This document shows positions 18,853-28,284 of a stretch of DNA of 64,000 bases, piece by piece. Numbering within the stretch: the stretch's first letter is position 1; each line of letters opens with the position of its first letter. Under the pieces are notes generated by a model that worked only from the letters and a program-made list of their open reading frames with translations, made no database searches and was not told the origin of the DNA. This DNA is from Gammaproteobacteria bacterium. Its GTDB lineage: Bacteria > Pseudomonadota > Gammaproteobacteria > Eutrophobiales > Eutrophobiaceae. Made by a program: the position numbers and the translations under genes. The stretch covers positions 62,001 to 126,000 of the forward strand of contig WLWS01000001.1 in NCBI GenBank assembly GCA_012103475.1, given 5' to 3'.

Positions 18853-20307
18853 ATGACCATCTCTCGTAGAAAAATACTTTCAGGGCTTGGCATCACCACA
18901 ACTATCCTGTTATCGCCTCTGCAGCTTTTTGCAACTTCCCTGAAAGAGAAAATTGAGACCTTTAGAGACACTTTAAACGGAAAATTAATTACCAGGAACG
19001 ATAAAAATTACGAGCTCACCCGTTTGAGTTCTGTCTGGCAACAAGTGAAGCCGAAACAGTTTCCTGACTGTATTGTCCAGGCAAAGAACGTCGATGACGT
19101 AGTTGCCGCGGTAAATTTCGCCAGAACTAACCACAAGCAAATCTCCATTCGCTGTGGCGGACACAGCTATTACTCTTCGTTTTTACAAAACGACAAATTG
19201 ATGCTGGACGTCTCATCACTTCGAGAGGTCAGTATTGACACCGGGAAACGCCAGGCTCGAGTGCAAGTTGCCATGCGTTCCGTCGACTTCATGGCAGAGA
19301 TTGCCAAACATGGTTTCAGTTTTCCGGCCGCCCATTGTGGCAATGTCCCTCTTGGTGGTTTTTTGCTGGGCGGGGGTGCCGGATGGAACGGTGAAGCCTG
19401 GGGTGGTATGTCCTGTTTTAATATTAGTGAAGTTGAAGTGGTGACTGCACAAGGACAGCTGATCCGTGCTAATGCAGAGCAAAATTCAGATTATTACTGG
19501 GCAGCCCGGGGTGCGAGACCGAATTTCTTCGGTGTGGTGACCGAGTTTGTGCTCGATCTCTATGCAGAACCCAAGGTTATCCTAACCACAACACTGATCT
19601 GGGAAGTCAGTCGCGCAAAAGACGTGGCCGACTGGCTGGAGGCACATATCCGTTCGATGCCTGAGAATGTAGAAGCCTTGTTTATTCTGACTCAGAATCC
19701 TGATCCTAAACACGAAGCTGGAGAAGAGCGAGTTTGCATTGTTCAGGTTTCTGCTTTTAGCGACACCGAAGCTGAGGCGCGTCAGGCCTTGGCTCCCCTG
19801 TCGAGTTCTGCTATGACGGATGATTGTCTGGCAAAAACTGAGTATGCATCAACGCCCATAGCAAGTTTGTATGAATGGGATGCGATGGCTTACCCTCAAT
19901 GGCGCTGGGATGTCGATCACCTGTGGTCCGATGATAGTGCTGGCGACGTGGTTGAGAAAGTTATCCAGCATACAAGAGACATGCCTTCAACCCGTTCATC
20001 CATTCTGTTATTGTTAAAACCACATACAAAAGAGTTGCCAGATGCGGCCTTTTCTATGATTGGCTCGCTTTATATAGCCTGCTATGCAATCTGGGGAAGT
20101 CCTGATGAAGATATCCCTAATAACAACTGGGTAAAAAAGACGATGACTTTACTGAAAGAAAATACAAAAGGTCATTATGTAAATGAAAGTAACTATGCCG
20201 ACAACCCGGAACGCGCACGCGGTTCTTTTTCGGCTGAGAGTCTGCAGAAGTTGAAACGACTTTCCTCAAAACATGACCCTGAACATTTGTTTCATTCTTA
20301 TTTATAA
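18853..20307 (+). CDS. FAD-linked (BBE-type) oxidoreductase with Tat-like signal
   Basis: 484 aa; SRRKILSGLG signal, RCGGHSYYS and HCGNVPLGGFLLGGGAGW FAD-binding motifs. Confidence 0.85.
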   Translation: MTISRRKILSGLGITTTILLSPLQLFATSLKEKIETFRDTLNGKLITRNDKNYELTRLSSVWQQVKPKQFPDCIVQAKNVDDVVAAVNFARTNHKQISIRCGGHSYYSSFLQNDKLMLDVSSLREVSIDTGKRQARVQVAMRSVDFMAEIAKHGFSFPAAHCGNVPLGGFLLGGGAGWNGEAWGGMSCFNISEVEVVTAQGQLIRANAEQNSDYYWAARGARPNFFGVVTEFVLDLYAEPKVILTTTLIWEVSRAKDVADWLEAHIRSMPENVEALFILTQNPDPKHEAGEERVCIVQVSAFSDTEAEARQALAPLSSSAMTDDCLAKTEYASTPIASLYEWDAMAYPQWRWDVDHLWSDDSAGDVVEKVIQHTRDMPSTRSSILLLLKPHTKELPDAAFSMIGSLYIACYAIWGSPDEDIPNNNWVKKTMTLLKENTKGHYVNESNYADNPERARGSFSAESLQKLKRLSSKHDPEHLFHSYL

Positions 20308-20338
20308 TTTTTGTTTTTTCTTATAAGAACTGAAAGGT

Positions 20339-20950
20339 ATGGCCAAGGTACACGCAGGCGCGACAAAACAGGAAAAAAGGCAAGCACGTAAAACGCAAAT
20401 TATCGATGCGGCCCTGAAGATACTGGCTTTCGAAGGTGCTTCAAGTTTTACATTAAGAAATGTTGCTGACAAAACTGGCGTCACTCTGGGGGCAGTACAG
20501 TACTATTTCAAAACCAAAAGCGACCTGCTGCTGGCACTGACAGAATACAAACTACAGCTGGATTATACTGCAACTGAAGAAGCCCGAAATAAATCCACTC
20601 TCTCTGTAGAAGATGAGTTCACCGCAGTCATAAATTTGCTCCTGCGCGACAATAAGAAACCTCTGATCTACGGCCTTGATTTCCAGTTGTTCGCCCTGGC
20701 CTGTTCTGACAGTACTGCGGCAGACTGCGTTGACAAATTTTATCGCACCGTCAGAGAATGGATGGAAAGCCTGATACATGCGCTAAATCCGAAATTATCT
20801 GAATCCGAGTGTCGTCGCAGAACAGTCGTCATTTTAGCCATGCTCGAAGGTCTGATGCAGGTCTTGTACCGTGACAAGCGTAATAAAAAAGACTTCGGCG
20901 AAGTTGAAGAAATGATACGGATAGAAGCACTAAGAATTGCACAATCATAA
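20339..20950 (+). CDS. TetR/AcrR-family regulator
   Basis: 203 aa; N-terminal HTH KTQIIDAALKILAFEGASSFTLRNVADKTGVTLGAVQYYFKTKSDLL. Confidence 0.93.
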   Translation: MAKVHAGATKQEKRQARKTQIIDAALKILAFEGASSFTLRNVADKTGVTLGAVQYYFKTKSDLLLALTEYKLQLDYTATEEARNKSTLSVEDEFTAVINLLLRDNKKPLIYGLDFQLFALACSDSTAADCVDKFYRTVREWMESLIHALNPKLSESECRRRTVVILAMLEGLMQVLYRDKRNKKDFGEVEEMIRIEALRIAQS

Positions 20951-20982
20951 GTCCGCCGGAGTTGATGATTGGAAATCAGCGA

Positions 20983-23067
20983 CTAAAACTCGTACTTCGC
21001 AGTAAACCTGAAAGTGCGTTCTTCAAAGGGATGAAAATGAATGTCTTCAACCGGATTTATTTCACCTGCTAATTGCGACTCAAAAAGAAAGGCCACATCA
21101 TCATCCTTGCTATCGAGCAGATTTAGAACATCCAGTCCCAGGCTGAATTTGCCAAAATTCCTGGAGAGTCCAAGATTGAACAAAGTAGAATCGTCTTTCT
21201 TGACTGAGCCGTCTTCAAGCAATGGCGCATCGCCAAAGTGACGCAATCGTAAGCTCGCTGTCCAGCCGTCGTCTATGAGTATCGTTGCGCCGGCACTCGC
21301 GGTTTGACCGTGTGCATCCGGTATTTTGTTCTGCCCGTTTGGCAGACCTTTGAATTCCGCTTCAGTTTTGGTGTAAGTCGCATCTAAGGTTAGCCAGTCG
21401 TTAACAATCCAGAAAGCGGAGAACTCAAGACCATAACGTTGTGTCGCATCATTGGGTTCCGAAGTTCCAGCATCACCGACAAATAAAAGTTCAGAATCCA
21501 GTTCCATCCAGAACCCTGCCAGCGTCAGTATTAAACCTTCTATCCATTCACTGCGAAAACCAATTTCTGCGCCTTCCGCTTTTACCAGAGTATCGACAGG
21601 GTCAACTGCAGCTCCGCTCGCCGGGTCGATGCTAATCACTGAACCACGCACATCGTTGGAATGAAAACCGATGCCATAATTAGCATAAAACTCCAGTTCA
21701 TCATCAAACTGATAGGCTAATCCGACTTTCGGTTGTATCAAGGAATCATTGTCACTGCCCGAATTTTCAGCAAGCAGGGCCTTGACGTCAAAATCGTAAT
21801 AATCCCAGCGCAGACCGACAGTGGCACGCAGTTTCTCAGTAAGTTCCACCTTGCTTTCAGCAAACAAACTCAAACTGAACTCCTCAACTGAGTCCTCTCG
21901 AACCGAGGCGATGCGTGTTCTCGCAAGCGTATTAAACAGATTCACTTCCTGAATATCGTCATAACGCATTTCCATGCCCAGATGGTGGTTTGTTGTAAAC
22001 CCCATAAAAAGGCTCTCAATATCGTAGTCCGCTGTAAGACCATAAATCCAGCGCTGATCCTCTTGCTCAAATTCGTCACCATTCAGCGGATCGTTAAGAA
22101 AATAAGTCGGGTTATTTATCAGATTCATTTCGTAGTAGGAGACATAGGCAGATAAAGTAAGATCGTCCAGGCCCAGGTGCGCAATCAGACTATAACGACT
22201 GGAATCACCGCCGAGATCCGGATCAATAAAGCCAAACCGGTCTATGCTGCCATTCACCACTGCGCGCTGCGGCACCTGATTGGTGGCGTTCCACTCTGAG
22301 TCATATGCCATACCGATAAGCTGGGTCCGAAAACGTCCTATCTGTCCGGTATATTTAAGCAGAGCATTTATTTTCGCCAGATCCTGTTCCAGATCCCAGG
22401 GGCCATCACGCAATTGAATTTCTCCAGCGTAAAGCAAATTCCCGTTGGCGAGTTCAACAGAATTGGCGCCGACGAAGCGATAGTCTTCCTGATTACTCGC
22501 GCTAAACTCAATAAAACCACTGTCAAGACTGTCGTAAGTTTTAAACTTGACTCCGCCGGCCGCTGAAAAGTCGCCCATCTCGGCATAGTAAGGCCCTTTT
22601 CGAAAGGCTACTGTTTCAACGATTTCCGGGATAATGATATTAATATCGAGATAGCCGGAGGCATGTGCGTGAGAACGCATGTCTATCTGCATACCATCCA
22701 CACGTCCGGAAAAATCCGAACCATGATCAAGATTCATACCGCGTAGAAAATACTGGTTGGCTTTTCCGGGTCCGCTATGCTGTGTCGCGATCATTCCCGG
22801 TACAACTTCAACCAGCTCACCCACCCTGAGCAGAGGTCGGGTTGAAAAATCGGCATAACCAACCAGACCCTGAGAAGCGGAATCCGCGTCGCCTATCAAG
22901 TCGAAAGCCCTGCCCCAGACTGTCACTTCCTCAATAGTCTCCGTATCCGCGCAAATCGACGTATTACATAGGGACAGAAGTAGAAATAAAGCGAATCCAA
23001 ACTTATTTTCATTACAGTTCAGCATTTGCAAATTCGAATATAGCCATTCTCCTGAGGCGTAATACAA
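20983..23067 (-). CDS. TonB-dependent receptor (start probably 23025)
   Basis: 694 aa; IEEVTVWGRAFDLIG, plug DGMQIDMRSHAHASGYLDINIIIPEIVETVAFRKGPYYAEMGDFSAAGGVKF; C-terminal FRFTAKYEF. Confidence 0.95.
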   Translation of the reverse strand: MYYASGEWLYSNLQMLNCNENKFGFALFLLLSLCNTSICADTETIEEVTVWGRAFDLIGDADSASQGLVGYADFSTRPLLRVGELVEVVPGMIATQHSGPGKANQYFLRGMNLDHGSDFSGRVDGMQIDMRSHAHASGYLDINIIIPEIVETVAFRKGPYYAEMGDFSAAGGVKFKTYDSLDSGFIEFSASNQEDYRFVGANSVELANGNLLYAGEIQLRDGPWDLEQDLAKINALLKYTGQIGRFRTQLIGMAYDSEWNATNQVPQRAVVNGSIDRFGFIDPDLGGDSSRYSLIAHLGLDDLTLSAYVSYYEMNLINNPTYFLNDPLNGDEFEQEDQRWIYGLTADYDIESLFMGFTTNHHLGMEMRYDDIQEVNLFNTLARTRIASVREDSVEEFSLSLFAESKVELTEKLRATVGLRWDYYDFDVKALLAENSGSDNDSLIQPKVGLAYQFDDELEFYANYGIGFHSNDVRGSVISIDPASGAAVDPVDTLVKAEGAEIGFRSEWIEGLILTLAGFWMELDSELLFVGDAGTSEPNDATQRYGLEFSAFWIVNDWLTLDATYTKTEAEFKGLPNGQNKIPDAHGQTASAGATILIDDGWTASLRLRHFGDAPLLEDGSVKKDDSTLFNLGLSRNFGKFSLGLDVLNLLDSKDDDVAFLFESQLAGEINPVEDIHFHPFEERTFRFTAKYEF

Positions 23068-23130
23068 TACATGAGCAAGCTAGCCAAGTCATTGATCGGA
23101 AACAATGTGCTCGATTCTAAATGCTAATAA

Positions 23131-23763
23131 TTGATTTTAATAAGCAAGGATAAAACTATGCAAAAACACAAACTCTCAAGAATACTATTTGGGCTTACAG
23201 TATCTCTGCTACCCGGTTTGGTTTTTGCCCATCATCCAAATGGCTACCAATTGCCTGCTTCGATGATGGAGGGTCTTTTATCCGGGCTCGGACATCCTGT
23301 GATTGGTCCTGAACATCTGGCTTTTATAATCGGTATTGGCATTCTTGCTCATGCACTGCGTCAGCGGATTCTGATTCCGGCTGTTTTTATCACCAGCGCA
23401 CTTCTTGGAACAATATTACACCTGAACAAGATTAATATTCCTCAGGTCGAAGCAATGATTGCTATATCTGTTGCCCTGCTCGGTTTGATACTATTTTGTA
23501 ACTGGCTTAAGAAACCTGCAGCGATTGCTCTTGCCCTCGGCGGTATCCTGCACGGCTATGCCTATGCAGAATCAATCGTTGGCGCCGAGACTACTCCCCT
23601 TGTCGCTTATCTTACTGGCTCCAGCCTTGTGCAATTATTAATTTGCGGTCTGGTAATCCTGATTTGTCAGGCAATTAATAAATCAAAACGCCTGTCGATA
23701 AACCCGTTATCAAAAGTCTACGGGTTGATTGCTGTGTTTGGTGGAGCTTATTTGCTGGTCTAG
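23131..23763 (+). CDS. HupE/UreJ-like membrane protein
   Basis: 210 aa; HHPNGYQLPASMMEGLLSGLGHPVIGPEHLAFIIGIGI and GGILHGYAYAESIVGAE motifs. Confidence 0.85.
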   Translation: MILISKDKTMQKHKLSRILFGLTVSLLPGLVFAHHPNGYQLPASMMEGLLSGLGHPVIGPEHLAFIIGIGILAHALRQRILIPAVFITSALLGTILHLNKINIPQVEAMIAISVALLGLILFCNWLKKPAAIALALGGILHGYAYAESIVGAETTPLVAYLTGSSLVQLLICGLVILICQAINKSKRLSINPLSKVYGLIAVFGGAYLLV

Positions 23764-24572
23764 TTCTGCAGAAATTTTTCTATTACTTCGACCAGAACAG
23801 CTGGTCTGGTATCCATAGCACGATGCCTCTCCCCGGTTAATACCTCGAGTTTCGACGTAGGCATCAGTGAATGTAAGTACTGTGCACTGATTTGAAAGGG
23901 TTCTGGAGAGGCTCCACCGAGAAGAATAAGACAGGGGAGAGAGAGCTCTCCCAGGCCTTTCTCAACGATTCGATATTCAAAGGCTGCCCGCAGCTCACGT
24001 CCCAGGGTTGAGGCCGCTGCGACGCGTTCCTGCCAGATCGAGGATTTTTTTAGTTCCGTTATCTCTTTTTCACTGACTCTTGGAAATCGTCGCAGGAAAA
24101 ATTCGGTTGCGGCTTCGTTTCCACCGTGTCCAAGAATTTTTTCCATTTCATCAACATCAGCTATGTCGATAAACTCACATTGACCTGTGACTGATAAAGG
24201 CGCCTCGTAAAGGATCAGATGGTCAATAGAATTACTGTGCTTTGTCAGAGTTGCCAGTGCAATTAGTGCCCCGTATGAATGCGCGACAAGATCTACCGCT
24301 TTGCCCTTGCCGAAATGATTCAGAATACTATGAAGGTCTTCTATTTCATTTTGCAGTGAATAGAGATCAGCGTCAGTGCTTTTGCCTCTGCCGCGTCTGT
24401 CATATTCTATAACCTGCCTGTCTGCGACAAAAGCATCCGCTACTTTGCCCCAGCGTCTCGCCGAAGCTGCTGTACCATGCATAAAAATGATAGGCTTACC
24501 GCTGCCTCTTGAGACTACGTTTATCGAGACTTGTTTTGAAGATTGAATATTTACTGCTGATGCGTGTTCCAT
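23760..24572 (-). CDS. Alpha/beta hydrolase
   Basis: IIFMHGTAASARRW, VAHSYGALIALATL nucleophile elbow. Confidence 0.9.
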   Translation of the reverse strand: MEHASAVNIQSSKQVSINVVSRGSGKPIIFMHGTAASARRWGKVADAFVADRQVIEYDRRGRGKSTDADLYSLQNEIEDLHSILNHFGKGKAVDLVAHSYGALIALATLTKHSNSIDHLILYEAPLSVTGQCEFIDIADVDEMEKILGHGGNEAATEFFLRRFPRVSEKEITELKKSSIWQERVAAASTLGRELRAAFEYRIVEKGLGELSLPCLILLGGASPEPFQISAQYLHSLMPTSKLEVLTGERHRAMDTRPAVLVEVIEKFLQN

Positions 24573-24617
24573 GCCCTCAATGTAAACAGGCTGGCGCGCT
24601 ATTACAACAGTTTAAGT

Positions 24618-24905
24618 TTAAACACGTTCGAAGAAACGAATGGTGGGTTCAGCGGCAGCAAGACTCATTAGTTTTTCCATATCACCACGTTCACCACGCC
24701 AGGCCAGGTATTTCTCATAGGCAGATTTTGATGCCCATTCTTCTATCATAAATACGGTATTCTGGATTTCGGCTTCAGTATGGAGATCAACCCGAATACA
24801 ACCCTCAAAGGCGCGTGTATCTGCCAGAGTCTCGGTAAACAAAGCAAGCAAATCGTTCTTTTTTCCTTCTTTTGCCTGTACGTCAAAGGTAATTACTATG
24901 CTCAT
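24618..24905 (-). CDS. Antibiotic-biosynthesis-monooxygenase (ABM/YgiN-like) domain protein
   Basis: 95 aa; VQAKEGKKNDLLALFTETLADTRAFEGCIRVDLH...FMIEEWASKSAYEKYL. Confidence 0.85.
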   Translation of the reverse strand: MSIVITFDVQAKEGKKNDLLALFTETLADTRAFEGCIRVDLHTEAEIQNTVFMIEEWASKSAYEKYLAWRGERGDMEKLMSLAAAEPTIRFFERV

Positions 24906-24934
24906 ATTTCCATTCTGCTCTATTCGATAAATAG

Positions 24935-26191
24935 TTACACGCTAAATTCAGCAATAAGTTTGTCCGCCTCTTTGTCATCCCAGTACCAGGGATGAAACTT
25001 GTAAGCTTCGCCAATGCAGTTTACAAACTTTTTCGCCAGGCTTTGATTCTGACTCGCGGCCTGCATTAGCTTCTGCTGTACCGGGCCGGGTCCATCAAGT
25101 GCTGTTGAGGTAAATTTGAGATTGTACTGTGCGGTTTCCCAGTACTCATCAAAACAGCTCTGCATCCATTCGGCACTGAACTCTTTCTCGCCATGCGCGA
25201 CAATTTGATCAAATAATAAACCCATCCATTTTGATGCTCCGTTAAGACCCTGAGCAACAATCGGATCGTTTACTATCGCAGCGTCCGCAACCGCGTAAAC
25301 AGGTTTACCACTTGGTAATGTGCCAACCGGTTTACGCACTGTCGGTGGAATTCTGCCGCATACCCATTCTTTTTCAGGCGTGGTTTCAGAATCTTCAATG
25401 AGTTCATATATCAATGGTTGATTCTGCCGAATCCACTCCTTGCCCATCGCATATTGCTCAGCGACATCGGCCTTATTGTCGAACATATCCATGCCTGCAC
25501 CCGGTACAGCTTCAAACTGCACATAATGATGTTCTTCATCGGACTTGCTGAGAAAGGGTGCTTTTATGACTTCACCAACTCCGGCGATGACACTGTAGCG
25601 ACTCAATTGCTTATCACGAATGCCCGGCATATCATCGAGCTGACGATACATATCGCAGCCCTGCGTGTAGAACATCGCTACCTGTCTTTGTGGCTCACTA
25701 TAGCTTGTTTTGCTTTGGTCTTTTTCAAACATTTCCATGAACTGGCCACGACCTGCGGCAACGATCACCAGATCATGAGTTGTCGCCATGTTCTCCAGGG
25801 AATCTGTATCACATTTTTCGATCACCAGGCGACCACCACGTTTCTCAAACTCATCCAGCCATTGACCAAACTTCATGCGTAAGTCGATACATTGCGCCGG
25901 CTTGTCAAACTCACCGTCGATTACCATTAGCTTCTCGCCCTGCGGAGAAAAAACCGAAAAAAACACGTGTTGTATTTCACTGTAGCGACTGTGTTTCCAA
26001 AAACGCAATTCCAGATCGTCTTCAAAACTGACCGAGGGCCCGAATTGAATCGTCACCGGCCGCCCGGGACCGTTGGTAATTTGCTCAGCTGTCATATCAG
26101 AATACAGCGTCGGCTCGTAACCAGCGCGCAGAAGTGCGAATCCGAGTTGTAATCCGGCCTGACCTGCGCCAACAATTGCGATTTTTCTCAT
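24935..26191 (-). CDS. StyA-like FAD-dependent monooxygenase (styrene/indole monooxygenase family)
   Basis: 418 aa; MRKIAIVGAGQAGLQLGFALLRAGYEPTLYSD Rossmann GxGxxG; StyA-like layout. Confidence 0.75.
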   Translation of the reverse strand: MRKIAIVGAGQAGLQLGFALLRAGYEPTLYSDMTAEQITNGPGRPVTIQFGPSVSFEDDLELRFWKHSRYSEIQHVFFSVFSPQGEKLMVIDGEFDKPAQCIDLRMKFGQWLDEFEKRGGRLVIEKCDTDSLENMATTHDLVIVAAGRGQFMEMFEKDQSKTSYSEPQRQVAMFYTQGCDMYRQLDDMPGIRDKQLSRYSVIAGVGEVIKAPFLSKSDEEHHYVQFEAVPGAGMDMFDNKADVAEQYAMGKEWIRQNQPLIYELIEDSETTPEKEWVCGRIPPTVRKPVGTLPSGKPVYAVADAAIVNDPIVAQGLNGASKWMGLLFDQIVAHGEKEFSAEWMQSCFDEYWETAQYNLKFTSTALDGPGPVQQKLMQAASQNQSLAKKFVNCIGEAYKFHPWYWDDKEADKLIAEFSV

Positions 26192-26201
26192 AACTTTGTA
26201 C

Positions 26202-28280
26202 CTATCCCAGGTTGCTCAATAACTCCGGATAATCCTTGCGAGCATTATAATGACTGATATCGGGCGCTGTTTTCAGCGCACGAATGCGCATTTCATCTGC
26301 ATCGTCGAACTTAAGTGCCAATTGCGCCAATGGTCCAAGATCAACAGTACCAGCTTTCACACTTTTTGAAATCTTTACCCAGCTGCGTAAAGGTGCACCG
26401 ATTGCCGGCACGAATTCCAGCATGTCATCTTCCTTCAAATTCAGGCGTTTCGCGTCAGCCGGATTCAGGCTCGTCAGACGACAGCCACGATGGTCGTAAA
26501 CATCTTCCTTCGCCAGCGATATTTTAATCGTTTCTCTTGTTGCAGCCAGTTCCTTACGTCTGTTTTCAGTCGCTGCAGTATCGATACCACCATTTTTTAC
26601 AATCACACCGTATACATCACGGGCACGTGCTTCACTTACGTATTTCAGTGAGACATCTTGCAAGACACGTTCCGGATCTCTTTGCAGTGGATCGCCAACA
26701 CCACCACCGGCGGTCGCACGCATGATCACCAGATCATCACGCTGGAGCGGAAAAGACCGAACCTTGCCTGGCAAAGAGGAAGGCTCGACTGATTTGCCAT
26801 TGCGAATCACGCCGCAGGCGTTGAACCCGCCTTCAGCTGCGCCGGCGACACCCCAGTGTGGTATCACTGAAGCATCGGACATCACATTAAGCTGACTATT
26901 ATCGCTTAATACCCGTATACGCTGGGTGATGCCAAAACCACTGCGAAACTCACCGGCTCCTTCTCCATCACAAGTCACTTCGGTGCTTTCGATACGTAAG
27001 GGCTGTCGCTGCTCTGAACTTTCTACCGGATATATGCTGGGTACATCCCCGCCATCATAGGATGGACTGCCAGTGGTGCCATCGCTTCGACTGGTAGCGG
27101 GAAATCCGCCCTGCGGGTATTCATAAAGAATATGATGGCGGGCAGCAACTGGATCGTAACTGGTTATGTAAATGTGATTAATCGTTTCCATTGCACCACC
27201 ACCGGCATTTTCTGCTTGTACCTGACTGAAGATGCCGGAGACTGCTGACTGAATTTTCCGGTAAAGCTCCCAGACGCCGGCTACCGCACGTGGTGGATTA
27301 CAATTAACAACACTGCCTTCCGGTAGAATGAAATCTATCGGTCTGAAAGTACCACCATTTACCGGTGTATCTGGATCCAGCCAGGCCTTAACAACCACAA
27401 ATGCACCAGCCTGAGTGACCGCTGGACCTATATTCATCGGACCTTCGAATTCATCGGCGCTACCGGTAAAGTCAAAAGACAAAGTATCGTCTTTCACCGT
27501 CATACGAATACGCAGCGCTACCGGATCTGGCGTAATGCCGGTGCTATCGCAATAGTGCTCGACATAATACTCACCCGGTTCGAGCTTTTTTATTTCGTCT
27601 TTCAAGGTTTGTTCAGCCCGATCCAGTAAGGTATCGCGGCACAACTCAACCACATCAGTGCCATACTTGTCACATAATTCATTAATCTGCGCATCACCGA
27701 CACGCACACTATCGAGCATGGCCAGTGCGTTGCCTTCCTGCTCATCGGCGATACGAACGTTGGCAAAAAGAATATCCCAGAGATCCTGGTTTAACTCACC
27801 CTGATTTACCAGCTTTACCGGTGGAATGCGGACGCCCTCCTGATAAATCTCAGTGTCCTGCCCGGAAAAACTACCCGGGTTTGCACCACCCACATCAGAC
27901 CAGTGTGCACGCACAGTCTCAAACAAAATGATCTCACCGTCGATAAAATGTGGCTTATAAAATGCAATATCGTTCAGATGAGTACCACCAGTGTAAGGAT
28001 CGTTAAACATATACACATCACCGGGTTTCATTCTTCCACCGAACTTTTGCAATATCGGCGTCAAGCCAACCTGCAGGGAAAATACGTGCCCTGAAAAATC
28101 GCCTTCAGACATGGCGACCAGCTCGCCTGTCGGACTCAACAAAGCACAGGACAAATCCCGCGTGTCGTAAAGAATCGGTGCGAATGAAGTGCGGATCAGT
28201 GTTGCCCGCATATTGCGTACGGTGGTGATAAAGGAACCCTGTACAACTTCTACGGTAATTGGATCAGGTGTCGTGCTCAT
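26202..28280 (-). CDS. Hydantoinase B/oxoprolinase family protein (HyuB-like)
   Basis: 692 aa; DPITVEVVQGSFITTVRNMRATLIRTSFAPILYDTRDLSCALL...MFNDPYTGGTHLND. Confidence 0.92.
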   Translation of the reverse strand: MSTTPDPITVEVVQGSFITTVRNMRATLIRTSFAPILYDTRDLSCALLSPTGELVAMSEGDFSGHVFSLQVGLTPILQKFGGRMKPGDVYMFNDPYTGGTHLNDIAFYKPHFIDGEIILFETVRAHWSDVGGANPGSFSGQDTEIYQEGVRIPPVKLVNQGELNQDLWDILFANVRIADEQEGNALAMLDSVRVGDAQINELCDKYGTDVVELCRDTLLDRAEQTLKDEIKKLEPGEYYVEHYCDSTGITPDPVALRIRMTVKDDTLSFDFTGSADEFEGPMNIGPAVTQAGAFVVVKAWLDPDTPVNGGTFRPIDFILPEGSVVNCNPPRAVAGVWELYRKIQSAVSGIFSQVQAENAGGGAMETINHIYITSYDPVAARHHILYEYPQGGFPATSRSDGTTGSPSYDGGDVPSIYPVESSEQRQPLRIESTEVTCDGEGAGEFRSGFGITQRIRVLSDNSQLNVMSDASVIPHWGVAGAAEGGFNACGVIRNGKSVEPSSLPGKVRSFPLQRDDLVIMRATAGGGVGDPLQRDPERVLQDVSLKYVSEARARDVYGVIVKNGGIDTAATENRRKELAATRETIKISLAKEDVYDHRGCRLTSLNPADAKRLNLKEDDMLEFVPAIGAPLRSWVKISKSVKAGTVDLGPLAQLALKFDDADEMRIRALKTAPDISHYNARKDYPELLSNLG

Positions 28281-28284
28281 AAAC

